Shown: piece by piece, positions 25,601-34,722 of the stretch
How the letters are laid out: each line of letters begins with the position of its first letter
Numbering within the stretch: position 1 is the first letter of the stretch
Assembly: GCA_013334745.1 (NCBI GenBank)
Contig: JAAXWY010000012.1
Coordinates: 1 to 55,272 of the forward strand
Direction of reading: 5' to 3'
Source of the DNA: Coriobacteriia bacterium
Lineage (GTDB): Bacteria; Actinomycetota; Coriobacteriia; Anaerosomatales; JAAXUF01
Length of the DNA stretch: 55,272 bases
The notes under the pieces: generated by a model
The model's input: only the letters and a program-made list of their open reading frames with translations
The model's database searches: none
Told to the model about the DNA's origin: nothing
Program-made: the position numbers and the translations under genes

Positions 25601-25686
25601 CGCTGCGTCTCCCGTCATGAGCCTGCGTACGCCGGAGGAATCCTCCGACACACTCAGTCTTTCCGAGCGGTGTGGAGAAACTGTCG

Positions 25687-25730
25687 GTCTGACGCGGAGA
25701 ATCGTGTGGAGGTTGGGGCGGGCGTCAGAC
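25687..25730. repeat. inverted repeat at the 3' end of the thioesterase gene
   Basis: GTCTGACGC (25687-25695) and GCGTCAGAC (25722-25730) are perfect inverted copies 26 bases apart; the right arm covers the thioesterase stop. It may be a long-loop terminator or a protein-binding site for the next gene; the sequence does not decide. Confidence 0.4.
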
Positions 25731-26222
25731 GTCAGCGCTTTCGGGGAGCGGGGCGTCGTCTGCGAACCACTGCGCCGTGAAGTCGCCGTCGACGATCGCG
25801 TCTATCGGCAGCTTCATGTACTTGCCGGTGGCCTCGACTGCGACCGTGCCATCGGCCAGCACGATCTCGCCGCTGCCCTCGAACAACCGCCGAGAATCGC
25901 GCGTGATGCGCGCGAAGGCGCGAACCGGCTCATCGAGCGGCACCGGCTTGCGGTAGCGGATGTTGAGCTCGACGGTGACACCCCACGCATCGTGGTCGGA
26001 GACGTTGATCGCCCGCCCGATTGTCTCATCGAGCAGGGTCGATGCGATGCCGCCGTGCAGCCGACCCGGGTAGCTCTGGTGGTGCTCTGCGGGTTCGAAG
26101 ACGCCGAGTAGTTCGCCGGAGTCGAGCTCGAAGAACCGGGTGTGCAACCCGAACTCATTCTCCTGTCCGCACACCACGCACATACGGCTCACGTTCTGCG
26201 CTGCGACGATGCGACGCTCCAT
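25725..26222 (-). CDS. PaaI-like hotdog-fold acyl-CoA thioesterase
   Basis: 165 aa. The N-terminal CVVCGQENEFGLHTRF is the Cys-pair lead seen in many PaaI-family proteins. The hotdog core shows YPGRLHGGIASTLLDETIGR, with the HGG turn and the Asp/Glu that serves the active site, then VTVELNIRYRKPVPLDEPVR and a final strand (TVAVEATGKYMKLP). It should hydrolyse an acyl-CoA or similar thioester in the cytoplasm; the acyl group is unknown. The start has GAAGGG eight bases upstream. It stands 42 bases after the ABC exporter gene on the same strand and may be co-transcribed with it. Confidence 0.82.
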   Translation of the reverse strand: MERRIVAAQNVSRMCVVCGQENEFGLHTRFFELDSGELLGVFEPAEHHQSYPGRLHGGIASTLLDETIGRAINVSDHDAWGVTVELNIRYRKPVPLDEPVRAFARITRDSRRLFEGSGEIVLADGTVAVEATGKYMKLPIDAIVDGDFTAQWFADDAPLPESADV

Positions 26223-26264
26223 CGAATCGGCCCTTCGGGTTGCTCGAGTCGCCTGACGCGCAGG

Positions 26265-28229
26265 CTAACCCGCCTCGTCGAACGCGTCGACGAACTGGCT
26301 GTTGTACAGGTCGAAGTAGAAGCCCCGCGCAGCGAGCAGCTCCTCGTGCGTGCCCTGCTCGATGATCGAGCCGTGGTTCATGACGAGAATCACGTCGGCT
26401 TCGCGGATGGTCGACAGGCGGTGTGCGATGACGAAGCTGGTACGGCCCCTCATGAGCAGCCCCATCGCGCGTTGGATGAGCACCTCGGTGCGCGTATCGA
26501 CCGAACTCGTAGCCTCGTCGAGTATGAGGACCTGCGGGTCGGCGAGGAACGCACGCGCGATCGTGAGCAGCTGCTTCTCGCCGGCCGAAACGCTGGTTGC
26601 ATCGTCGTCGAGCACGGTGTCGTAGCCATCGGGAAGCGTTCGCACGAAGTGGTCGACGTGTGCGGCCTCAGCTGCCGAGATGATCTGTGCCTCGGTCGCG
26701 CCCTCGAGGCCGTACGCGATGTTCTCGCGGATCGTGCCGCTGAACAGCCACGCATCCTGCAGCACCATGCCGAACATTCGGCGCAGGTCCTCCCGCGACA
26801 TGTCCGCTGCGTCCACGCCATCGATGACGATGCGCCCGGCGTCGATGTCGTAGAAGCGAAGCAGCAGGTTGACGAGCGTGGTCTTGCCGGCGCCGGTGGG
26901 GCCGACGATGGCCACGGTCTGCCCGGGTTTGACGTCGAGGTTGAGGTTCTTGATGAGTGGCTCGTCTGGCGAGTAGGAGAACGAGACGTCCTCGAGCACG
27001 ATGGCGCCGCAGCAGCCGGACGGCTCGACGGAGGCGAGATCCGGCGTCTGCTCGGGCTCGTCGAGCAGCTCGAAGACCCGCTCGGCGGAGGCGACGGCGC
27101 TTTGCATGACGTTTGCGATCGAGGCGAGCTGCGTGATCGGCCAGGTGAACTGGCGCGAGTACTGGATGAACGCCTGGACGTCGCCCAATGAGAGCTGCCC
27201 CGACGCGACCTGCACGCCGCCGATGACGGCGATCGCGACGTAGTTGAGGTTGCCGATGACGGTCAGCGACGGCTGGATGATCCCCGAGATGAACTGCGCC
27301 TTGAAGCTCGCTTCGTAGAGCTTCTGGTTGTGCTCGTCGAACTTCTCGAGCGCTTCTTTCTCGCGACCGAACACTTTCACGATAGTCCGACCGGTGTGCA
27401 TCTCCTCGATGTGGCCGTTGAGGGTACCGGTGTGTTCCCACTGCGCAGCGAACTGCTTCTGCGAACGCTTGGCGATGACGACTGTGACCAGTACCGAGAT
27501 CGGCACCGTGAGCAGAGAAATCGCGGCAAGAACCCAGTTGATCCAGAACATCATCGCAAGCACGCCGATGACGGTGAGCAGTGACGTGATGATCTGCGTG
27601 AGGCTTTGCTGCAGCGTGTTGGCGATGTTGTCGATGTCGTTGGTCACGCGCGACAGGATGTCGCCGCGCGGGTGATCGTCGAAGTAGCGGAGCGGCAGGC
27701 GCGTGAGCTTGTCGTCGACCTGGTTTCGCAGCCGATACACGATGCTTTGCGACATCCCGACCGTGAGGTACTGCTGCAGCCACCCGAAGACTGCGCTGAG
27801 CAGGTAGACGACCGCGAGCAGCGTGAGGATGCGGCTGATTTCGCCGAAGTCCGGGCCGGTGCCCGGCGTCAGCGTCATCTTCGAGAGCATCGACGCGATC
27901 TGCTCATCACCGGGCTTGCCGCTCGCACGCAGCGCGGCGATGGCCTCATCGCCGGTTTCACCGGGCTTGAGTTGCGCGCTCATCACGCCCTGGAACAGGA
28001 CGTTCGTCGCGTCGCCGAGCAGCTTGGGGCCCCACACGGTGAAGGCGACCGATACCGTGGCCAGTACGATGATGAGCGCAATCGTGAAGGCGTGCGGTGC
28101 GAGGAGCGCGAGCAGACGCGCGCCGGAGGCCTTGAAGTTCTTGGACTTCTCGGCGGGTGCGCGCATGCCGTGTCCGCCGCCGAAGCCGCCACTGCGCGAG
28201 CGAGTGGGCTTTTCGTTCTGCTCGCTCAC
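26265..28229 (-). CDS. heterodimeric ABC exporter subunit, catalytic half
   Basis: 654 aa from GTG 28229, which overlaps the partner stop (GTGA) and has GGAGGAGG just upstream. A polar Gly-rich N-terminus precedes six hydrophobic spans, with a large external loop at about 80-130. The ATPase has Walker A GPTGAGKTT (443-451), Walker B LILDEATSSVD with catalytic Glu572, and His603 (IAHRLST). Its signature is altered to VSAGEKQ (547-553) instead of LSGGQ. This complements the partner, which has an intact signature but a degenerate Walker B and switch. Together they form one competent and one degenerate ATP site, as in TM287/288-type exporters of drugs, lipids or peptides. Substrate unknown. Confidence 0.9.
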   Translation of the reverse strand: MSEQNEKPTRSRSGGFGGGHGMRAPAEKSKNFKASGARLLALLAPHAFTIALIIVLATVSVAFTVWGPKLLGDATNVLFQGVMSAQLKPGETGDEAIAALRASGKPGDEQIASMLSKMTLTPGTGPDFGEISRILTLLAVVYLLSAVFGWLQQYLTVGMSQSIVYRLRNQVDDKLTRLPLRYFDDHPRGDILSRVTNDIDNIANTLQQSLTQIITSLLTVIGVLAMMFWINWVLAAISLLTVPISVLVTVVIAKRSQKQFAAQWEHTGTLNGHIEEMHTGRTIVKVFGREKEALEKFDEHNQKLYEASFKAQFISGIIQPSLTVIGNLNYVAIAVIGGVQVASGQLSLGDVQAFIQYSRQFTWPITQLASIANVMQSAVASAERVFELLDEPEQTPDLASVEPSGCCGAIVLEDVSFSYSPDEPLIKNLNLDVKPGQTVAIVGPTGAGKTTLVNLLLRFYDIDAGRIVIDGVDAADMSREDLRRMFGMVLQDAWLFSGTIRENIAYGLEGATEAQIISAAEAAHVDHFVRTLPDGYDTVLDDDATSVSAGEKQLLTIARAFLADPQVLILDEATSSVDTRTEVLIQRAMGLLMRGRTSFVIAHRLSTIREADVILVMNHGSIIEQGTHEELLAARGFYFDLYNSQFVDAFDEAG

Positions 28230-29959
28230 GCTACCTCCTCCTGGCTCATCTGCGAGTACACGATCTCGCGGTAGGTCTCGCTGGACTCCATGAGCTCTGC
28301 GTGCGTCCCCATGCCGGCGATGGTGCCGCATTCCATGACGATGATGCGGTCCGCGGTCATGATCGTGCTGACCCGTTGGGCGACCACGATGACGGTGGCA
28401 TCGGCAGTCTCGGCCTTGAGCGCCGCGCGCAGTTGCGAATCGGTCTTGAAGTCGAGTGCCGAGAACGAGTCGTCGAACACGTAGATCTCGGGACGCTTCA
28501 CGAGTGCTCGCGCGATGGCGAGGCGTTGACGCTGTCCTCCCGAGACGCTCGTACCGCCTTGCGAGATGGTCGCTTCGAGCTGCTCGGGCATCTCGGAGAT
28601 GAACTGCTTGCCCTGCGCGATGGTCAGGCAGCGCCACAGCTCTTCGTCAGTCGCATTGACGTCGCCGTAGCGCAGGTTGTCGGCCACGGTCCCGCTGAAC
28701 AGGAACGCGCGCTGCGGTACGAAGCCGATGGTGCGCCACAGGTCGTCGGGGCTGAGCTCGCGGATGTCCACACCGTCGATGAGCACCGCTCCGGCGCTCA
28801 CGTCGTAGAAGCGTGGGATCAGGTTGACGAGCGTTGACTTGCCGCTGCCGGTCGACCCCACGATCGCGGTGACCTCACCCGGACCCGCCGAGAAGTTGAT
28901 GTTGCGCAGCACGGGGTCCTCGGCACCGGGGTAGCGGAACTCGACGTCGCGGAATTCGATGCGGCCCGAGATGTCGGACGGCAGCGCCGTCGGGTTCGCG
29001 AGGGAGGTGACCGAGGGCTCGGTGTCGAGCACGGCCTGGATGCGATCGGCCGATGCCGCCGCGCGCGGCACCATCGCGAACATCACGGTGCCCATCATGA
29101 CGGCCATGAGGATCATCGAGATGTACGTGAGGTAGGCGGTGAGGTTGCCGATGGGCATCCCACCGCTCGCGACCCGGATGCTGCCGAACCACATCACCGC
29201 GACGGTCGTGAGGTTGAGCAGACCGAACAGCGAAGGAATCATGAACGCGAAGATCCGCCCCACCTTGATCGAGGTGTCCGTGAGGTCCTCGTTGGCGGCC
29301 TCGAAACGCTGGCGTTCGTAGTCGTCGCGTACGAACGCTCGGATGACCCGCACGCCCGAGAGGGTCTCACGGACGACCTGGTTGATGCGGTCCACCTTGA
29401 TCTGCACCGCTTTGAAAAGCGGCATTGCCTTGCGAACGACGAGCGCGATAAACACGGTCATGATCGGGATGACCACGACGAGGATGGCCGAGAGCGCCAC
29501 GTCCTCGCGCAGCGCCATGATGATGCCGCCGATACCCATGACCGGCGCGAGGATCATCATGTTGAGCGCCATCATCACGACCTGCTGGACCTGCTGGACG
29601 TCGTTGGTGTTGCGCGTGATGAGTGATGGCGTGCCGAAGGTGTTGACCTCGGTCTGAGCGAACGAGACGACGTGGCGGAAGAGAGCGGCGCGAACGTCTC
29701 GGCCAAACGCCATCGCGGTGCGCGACCCGAAATAGACGCCGACGACAGCGGCGACGCCCATCAGCGCGGTGACGCCGAGCATGACCGCTCCGATGCGCGT
29801 GATGTAAGCGATGTCGCCCTTCGCCACGCCGTTATTGATGATGTCGGCGTTGAGGCTGGGCAGAAAGAGGTTCGTCAGCGCCTGCACGAGCAGCAACGCC
29901 ATCACGAGGATGAGTTGGCCGGCGTAGGGCTTCAGGTAGGTCTTCAGCAGTCTGATCAT
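28226..29959 (-). CDS. heterodimeric ABC exporter subunit, degenerate-site half
   Basis: 577 aa. Six hydrophobic spans (about 12-300) precede the ATPase. Walker A GSTGSGKST (368-376) and the signature VSGGQRQRL (472-480) are intact. In Walker B (YVFDDSFSALD) Asp497 replaces the catalytic Glu, and Gln528 (VVAQRVSTI) replaces the switch His. So this subunit's own site should bind but hardly hydrolyse ATP, while its signature completes the partner's competent site. First gene of the pair, with GGAG about eleven bases before ATG 29959. The alpha/beta-hydrolase fusion gene lies 79 bases upstream on the same strand. Confidence 0.9.
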   Translation of the reverse strand: MIRLLKTYLKPYAGQLILVMALLLVQALTNLFLPSLNADIINNGVAKGDIAYITRIGAVMLGVTALMGVAAVVGVYFGSRTAMAFGRDVRAALFRHVVSFAQTEVNTFGTPSLITRNTNDVQQVQQVVMMALNMMILAPVMGIGGIIMALREDVALSAILVVVIPIMTVFIALVVRKAMPLFKAVQIKVDRINQVVRETLSGVRVIRAFVRDDYERQRFEAANEDLTDTSIKVGRIFAFMIPSLFGLLNLTTVAVMWFGSIRVASGGMPIGNLTAYLTYISMILMAVMMGTVMFAMVPRAAASADRIQAVLDTEPSVTSLANPTALPSDISGRIEFRDVEFRYPGAEDPVLRNINFSAGPGEVTAIVGSTGSGKSTLVNLIPRFYDVSAGAVLIDGVDIRELSPDDLWRTIGFVPQRAFLFSGTVADNLRYGDVNATDEELWRCLTIAQGKQFISEMPEQLEATISQGGTSVSGGQRQRLAIARALVKRPEIYVFDDSFSALDFKTDSQLRAALKAETADATVIVVAQRVSTIMTADRIIVMECGTIAGMGTHAELMESSETYREIVYSQMSQEEVA

Positions 29960-30038
29960 GCTGTGGCGTTCTCCAAGCGGCTGGACTGAACACGACGAGA
30001 AGACAGTCTACGCCGACCGTCGCCGCGAGGCGCTCGTG

Positions 30039-32231
30039 CTATTCGGACGTGGCGTCGAAGGCCTTGCCGAGTCTCGCAGTCACTCCGACGTACGTCAGCA
30101 GCGACACCCCCGAGGCGATCGAGCCGACCATGATGAGCAGCATGATGACCCGGCCGGTGAAGGTCGAACCGGCGAGCAACAGGGCGGCCGCAGCGAGCTC
30201 GGCGAGGCCCTGCGCTGCGAGGAGTCGGCGGCGACGGCTCTTGTGTGAGGAGTAGAACGCCGCGAAGAGGTTCACGACGGCGTTGACGACGAGGTAGCCG
30301 GCGACCGTGATCGCAAGGATCGCGGCCGAGATGTTGGGAGCGAGCATCAGGAAGATACCCACTGCGATGCCCGCGATGCCGGACGCCGCGTTGGTGAACC
30401 GCTCCTGTTGGATCGACTGCGTCGTGAACACACTCGTGATGAACGATATCGAGCGCGCGAACATGAAGATCGCGAACGCGATGCGAAGAACCTGCACGTC
30501 GCCCGAGGGCGGCAAGAACAGCATCGAACCGCCGAGCGCGAGGTAGAGCAGCGCGCGGAAGATGATCAATGCGTTGTCCTGAGCGAACAGCCCGGCCCAG
30601 CTCGACTGGTTCGGTCGCAGCTTTGGGTCCTTGAGCGCCTTGGCGGCGAGCTCCGATGCGGTCTGCTCGGGCACCTCGGGGTCGATGATCCGCACCGCGG
30701 TGGGCGCCATCTGGGTCGCGATATCGTGTCCCGCTTCGAGTCGCACCGTCTCAGCGCCTTCACGGCTTGCTGCGAGCGCTTCGATGTACTCGGGAACCAC
30801 GAACGGATCGCGCGTCCCGTACACGAGTGTTACCGGCACATCGGGGCAGGCGCGCAGGTCCTCACCCACGTGCTCCACCTCGATGGTGTTCGCGAGGCTG
30901 CGCAGCGTCGGCGTGTACCGTGAGAGCCGCTCTCGGCCGAGAACCCCACGCACCGCACTGGTGTTGGCGAGCTTGAGACCCTTTTCGCGCAGGGGCCCGA
31001 AGTTGTCGACGAACACCGCTCTGGCCTGATCGAGCCTGCCCGAGCCCGCCTCGACGTCGCGCTCGTTGACCGGCACCGAGAACATCACGAGCCGCGTGAT
31101 GCGCTCAGGGTGTTTGCGGGCGAAGGCCGCCGAGATGATCGCGCCGATCGAGTGCCCGACGATCGTTAGTGGCTGGTCGGGGTCGCGCAGCAAGGAGTCG
31201 AGCGTCAGCTCGATCGATTCAACGTGGTTGTCGACGGTGTATGGGATGTCGGTCGGCTTGGGCGATCGCCCGAATCCGAGAAGGTCGAGTGCGACCACAC
31301 GGTTGCGAGTGGCGAGCGCGAGCGCCGCCTGATTCCAGAAGGACCCGTCGTTCTCGATGCCGTGGAGCATCAGGATGAGCGGCCCTTCGCCTCGGTCGAA
31401 TGCGATGGAGAGGCGGCGGTCCTCGAAGCGTGTGATCTCATCAGCCATCATCGTGGGGATGTTTTGCAGCAGCATGTGATCGGCCTTGAGGTCCGCGAGG
31501 AACCTGACCTCCATGTTGGGGGCAAAGTCCCGAGCGAGCGTCTCGATCTGCGACTGGACGATGAACGCGTCGTGCTCACCGACCATGAACGTGACGGGGC
31601 AGACGACCGCCGAGAGGTTCTCGGCGAAGTTCGTTCGCTGGATGCCGTTGGCCATGTTCTTCTGCAGGATGTGCCAGTCGGTATCGAGGTCCTCGGAGTT
31701 TATGAAGCCCTGGATGAGCTTCTTGTCATCTGCCGAGAACTTCTTGAACACGTTTGAGGTGGCGAACCCGGCGCTACGGACCAAGTCGAGCACCTTCTGC
31801 GACCCCATCGTCTGGAACACAGCTTTCGCGTAGGCGCTGTCGCCCATCTGGTCGGCGTCGAGGAAGAACGGGGCGCTGATGAGCACCAGTCGCCGCACCA
31901 GCTGCGGGTACTTGGCTGCGAGGCGCACCGCCATCGGGCCACCCATGGAGTAGCCGACGAGCGTGAACGGTTCGTTGATGCCGAGGTCATCCAGCGTCGC
32001 CACGATGGCATCAGCGTGGTCATCGACGGTGTACTCGATGTCGAGTGGCTTGGGGGAGTTGCCGTAGCCGAGCTCGTCGAGCGCGATGCAGTGGCGGTCG
32101 AAGCCCATAGCCGTCACGACCGTGTCCCAGTCGTGGCCGGTGCTGTTGATGCCGTGCAGCAGCACGTAGACGGGTCCCTGGCCGCGGTCGATCGCGACGT
32201 GGAGTCGATAGGGCGATGTCGCCTGGGCCAT
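30039..32231 (-). CDS. tandem alpha/beta-hydrolase fused to HdeD-like membrane domain
   Basis: 730 aa from ATG 32231 (GAGGTGA upstream); the open frame to 32462 is unlikely coding. Residues 1-270 are one hydrolase: LLHGINSTG, nucleophile Ser95 in GYSMGG, Asp221 in GEHDAF and His252 in KADHM. Residues 272-520 are a second: MLHGIENDG, Ser361 in GHSIGA, Asp475 in GTRDPF and His502 in EAGHD. The halves share text such as SPKPxDIxYTVDxH, so they arose by duplication, and both triads look intact. Residues about 552-718 hold some six hydrophobic spans of the DUF308/HdeD kind, ending in the cytoplasm. The enzyme thus appears membrane-tethered, perhaps acting on lipids or membrane-permeant esters. Substrate unknown. 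Confidence 0.85.
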   Translation of the reverse strand: MAQATSPYRLHVAIDRGQGPVYVLLHGINSTGHDWDTVVTAMGFDRHCIALDELGYGNSPKPLDIEYTVDDHADAIVATLDDLGINEPFTLVGYSMGGPMAVRLAAKYPQLVRRLVLISAPFFLDADQMGDSAYAKAVFQTMGSQKVLDLVRSAGFATSNVFKKFSADDKKLIQGFINSEDLDTDWHILQKNMANGIQRTNFAENLSAVVCPVTFMVGEHDAFIVQSQIETLARDFAPNMEVRFLADLKADHMLLQNIPTMMADEITRFEDRRLSIAFDRGEGPLILMLHGIENDGSFWNQAALALATRNRVVALDLLGFGRSPKPTDIPYTVDNHVESIELTLDSLLRDPDQPLTIVGHSIGAIISAAFARKHPERITRLVMFSVPVNERDVEAGSGRLDQARAVFVDNFGPLREKGLKLANTSAVRGVLGRERLSRYTPTLRSLANTIEVEHVGEDLRACPDVPVTLVYGTRDPFVVPEYIEALAASREGAETVRLEAGHDIATQMAPTAVRIIDPEVPEQTASELAAKALKDPKLRPNQSSWAGLFAQDNALIIFRALLYLALGGSMLFLPPSGDVQVLRIAFAIFMFARSISFITSVFTTQSIQQERFTNAASGIAGIAVGIFLMLAPNISAAILAITVAGYLVVNAVVNLFAAFYSSHKSRRRRLLAAQGLAELAAAALLLAGSTFTGRVIMLLIMVGSIASGVSLLTYVGVTARLGKAFDATSE

Positions 32232-32330
32232 GCGTGTCACCTCTGAGCATCGGGACTGTCGATCACTCGCGCACTTCAACCTACCTGATTCTACCCGTCC
32301 GACGGCGGAGAATTGGGCTACCCTTGGCGC

Positions 32331-33338
32331 ATGACTGAAGGCATGCACACGAATCCGGTAGCGGCAGAGGGGGCGGCAGCCCCCGTTCGCGCTTCGGGCG
32401 GCCGCAACGACGTCATCGACGCACTCAAGTACGTAGCGATCGCGCTGGTCATTCTCGGACACCTCCTGCTACTGCGTGGCGAGTTCAACGACCTGAGTCC
32501 GGACATGCTGCGAATCATCGTCTCGATGAACATGCCGCTGTTCACAATGCTGTCCGGGTGGGTGCTGTTCGGCCGAGAAGGACGCGACCCGCTGCTCTTC
32601 ATGCGCGGCAAGGTGCTGGGGTTGCTCGTGCCCTACCTCGCGTGGATCCTGCTCGAGCTGCCCAAGCGCCACGTGCCGCTGGCTGCGTATCCACTGCGTC
32701 TCTGGCGCGCGTTGCTCAACCCGGCCTATGGCATGCAGATGTGGTTCCTGTGGGCGCTGTTCATGATGTTCGCGGTCTTCACCGTCGCCCGGCTCGTGAG
32801 CCGAAACGATCTGTGGACCGCTGGTGTCGCACTCGCGATCGCGGCCGTCACGTTCTTCGTCCCGCGTGGAATGGATGGGCTGGCGCGCGTCGTGTGGCTG
32901 TACCCGTACTTCGTGCTCGGCTATCTCGCCGCGAAGCATCGCGCGAAGCTGCGGCGATTCGACGCTCCGGTGACTGTCGCCGCCGCCGTTGCGTTCGCCG
33001 GACTGTCCTGGGCGAACCTCGCCGGGCCACCGCCACTCGAGTTCGCCACCGGTATCACGGGTGCCGTGGCGGCATGCGGCATCTTCCGGTTCCTGCCTGC
33101 CGCGATTCCGGGTGCCATCGGCCCGCTCGGCAGCAAGACCCTCGGGGTCTACGGCGGTCAGATGATCCTCATGCCGTTCCTGATCCTTGGCAGCGGCTGG
33201 AGTGGCGCGATGATCTCGTGGTCGGCCGTGCTTGCCGGCTCGACCGTGCTCGCAGTCGCGTTGGACCGTTTCGCGGTCACGCGGGCGCTATTCTTGGGAC
33301 AGTGGCCTCGTGCGTGGCGTGGTGGTCGGACGCGTTAG
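32331..33338 (+). CDS. acyltransferase-3 family membrane protein
   Basis: 335 aa with about ten hydrophobic spans. The start DALKYVAIALVILGHLLLLR carries the family's catalytic-type His after the first span. NMPLFTMLSGWVLFGREGRD and GMQMWFLWALFMMF also match the acyltransferase-3 pattern. Such proteins O-acylate surface polysaccharides, peptidoglycan or antibiotics. The start is uncertain: ATG 32331 is used here, while TTG 32313 and ATG 32343 are alternatives. It is divergent from the hydrolase fusion gene. Its stop overlaps the convergent cytochrome b stop in TTAG. Acylation of the wall polymer made in the left half of the window is a guess. Confidence 0.8.
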   Translation: MTEGMHTNPVAAEGAAAPVRASGGRNDVIDALKYVAIALVILGHLLLLRGEFNDLSPDMLRIIVSMNMPLFTMLSGWVLFGREGRDPLLFMRGKVLGLLVPYLAWILLELPKRHVPLAAYPLRLWRALLNPAYGMQMWFLWALFMMFAVFTVARLVSRNDLWTAGVALAIAAVTFFVPRGMDGLARVVWLYPYFVLGYLAAKHRAKLRRFDAPVTVAAAVAFAGLSWANLAGPPPLEFATGITGAVAACGIFRFLPAAIPGAIGPLGSKTLGVYGGQMILMPFLILGSGWSGAMISWSAVLAGSTVLAVALDRFAVTRALFLGQWPRAWRGGRTR

Positions 33339-34180
33339 GCGCCCGACGGTGCCGGCTCCACCTGCGGAGAAGCGTGGTCGTCTTCCTCGCTGTGCCCATG
33401 AGCACCCTCGACGACCTGCAGCTCCTTGATGCCGAAGAAGTCGAGCGCGCAGGGGATGTCGACCGAGAACGCCAGGTAGAGGTGCACCGTGGTCATGATG
33501 ATGAACAGCCAGTTGAAGATGTAGTGGAAGGTGCGCACGACCCACAGCGCCATCGAGGCGCTACCCATGAGCTGACCGAGCCACCAGCCGATCATCGCCT
33601 GAGTGATGGTCACGCTGGTCATCGGGATGGTCCACTTCAGCAGTGCGAGCCCGGTGAACGCCTGCGCGATCATCATGTAGAGGAAGAGGTTGTACGACAT
33701 CTTCTGCAGCACGTTGTACTTGGCGACGTGCGGCTTCTGGTTACTGAAGTAGCCGTAGTAGGCGAGGATGCCGAGCGTGGACTGCAGGTCCTTCTTCCCG
33801 ATGGCGAACTCGCGCCAGTCGGCGTTTGTCTTGGAGAAGAACGCGTACCACACACGCCAGATGAGTATCGCGATCACGATGAACATGAAGACGTAGTGCG
33901 TGTTACGCATGAACGTCCGAGCACCGTAGATCGAGGGGAAACGCAGGAACATGCCGGTGATGCCGAGGATGATCATCGACGTCATGTGTATGAAGTGCAG
34001 CACCTTGGGGGTCGCGGGTGGGCGCGAGTCGTGCTCGGGCCAGTGACCTTCGATGAAGGACTTACGGAACCGTCCTTTGATTACGAACAGTGCGAAGTGA
34101 AAGACGAGAAACGCCACCACGAAGATGTACAGCGCGGTGAACGCCACGTCGAGCCAGACGTTGATCTGGGTGAGCGTCAT
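33335..34180 (-). CDS. cytochrome b-type membrane protein (hydrogenase/formate dehydrogenase gamma-like)
   Basis: 281 aa. Five hydrophobic spans are visible, with histidines in places suited to heme: LHFIHMTSM (about 62-66), RNTHYVFMFI (about 95), then RTFHYIFNWLFIIMTTVHLY with two more late in the chain. The N-terminus is a single long span and the C-terminus is polar, with DFFGIKELQVVEGAHGHSEE. This matches the cytochrome b/b6-like family that passes electrons between quinone and a periplasmic or membrane oxidoreductase. No catalytic partner gene is adjacent, so its donor or acceptor is unknown. GGGAGGG precedes the start. Confidence 0.75.
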   Translation of the reverse strand: MTLTQINVWLDVAFTALYIFVVAFLVFHFALFVIKGRFRKSFIEGHWPEHDSRPPATPKVLHFIHMTSMIILGITGMFLRFPSIYGARTFMRNTHYVFMFIVIAILIWRVWYAFFSKTNADWREFAIGKKDLQSTLGILAYYGYFSNQKPHVAKYNVLQKMSYNLFLYMMIAQAFTGLALLKWTIPMTSVTITQAMIGWWLGQLMGSASMALWVVRTFHYIFNWLFIIMTTVHLYLAFSVDIPCALDFFGIKELQVVEGAHGHSEEDDHASPQVEPAPSGA

Positions 34181-34371
34181 CGAAAGGTCCCTCCCCGGCA
34201 GAAAGACGGTCGTTGAATCAGACGTGCCATTGAGCCATATTCGACACCCGTCTCGTATCCCCTTGCGAGTTCATGAGGACTTCGGTCCGATGTTTTCGCG
34301 TGGCGGGCGTGATGTGTGCGCTCGGACGGGTATCTCTCACTAGCGAGTCACCGACTACCAGAGGAGCAGTT

Positions 34372-34548
34372 ATGGATGCGAAGCAGGAAGTGATCAAGGC
34401 GATGAAGGCCGCCGGTGAGCCGCTTGCCGCGGGCAAGATCGCCGAGATGACCGGTCTTGAGCGCAAGGCCGTGGATAAGGCCATGGACGAGATGAAGAAG
34501 TCGGGCGAGATCGTCTCGCCGGTCCGCTGCAAGTGGACTCCCGCCTAG
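34372..34548 (+). CDS. small winged-helix-like protein
   Basis: 58 aa, too short to stand out. ATG 34372 follows GAGGAG. The chain MDAKQEVIKAMKAAGEPLAA, GKIAEMTGLERKAVDKAMDE and MKKSGEIVSPVRCKWTPA reads as three helices and a two-stranded wing: an initial helix, the helix-turn-helix around GKIAEMTGLERKAVDKAMDE, and the wing GEIVSPVRCKW. The frame extends upstream to 34273 without a ribosome site, so the short form is preferred. It probably binds DNA or serves as a protein adaptor. A stem-loop ends the unit. It is divergent from the cytochrome b gene. Confidence 0.75.
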   Translation: MDAKQEVIKAMKAAGEPLAAGKIAEMTGLERKAVDKAMDEMKKSGEIVSPVRCKWTPA

Positions 34549-34594
34549 TCCGAGCCAGACGAGTCTCGCGTTGCCGCATCCGCGGCGGCGCACA

Positions 34595-34629
34595 AGAAGC
34601 GCCGTGCGATCGACTCGCGCGGCGCTTCT
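34595..34629 (+). terminator. stem-loop after the small wHTH gene
   Basis: AGAAGCGCCG (34595-34604) pairs perfectly with CGGCGCTTCT (34620-34629) around 15 bases, 46 bases after the stop at 34548. No T-run follows. Confidence 0.6.
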
Positions 34630-34722
34630 CCTGTTCCGGACACGGCATGGCAAGGTCTGGGTCAGTCCCGGGAAAGCCCCTCGGGTTCTCATCGGCGTGT
34701 CGGAGTCGTGAGAGGGGGAGGC

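Noticed and set aside
32558-34216. Long open frame on the + strand (552 codons)
   Set aside because: It overlaps the acyltransferase in another frame and runs antisense through the cytochrome b gene; composition is Arg/Asp/His-rich shadow sequence without a ribosome site or recognisable domain.
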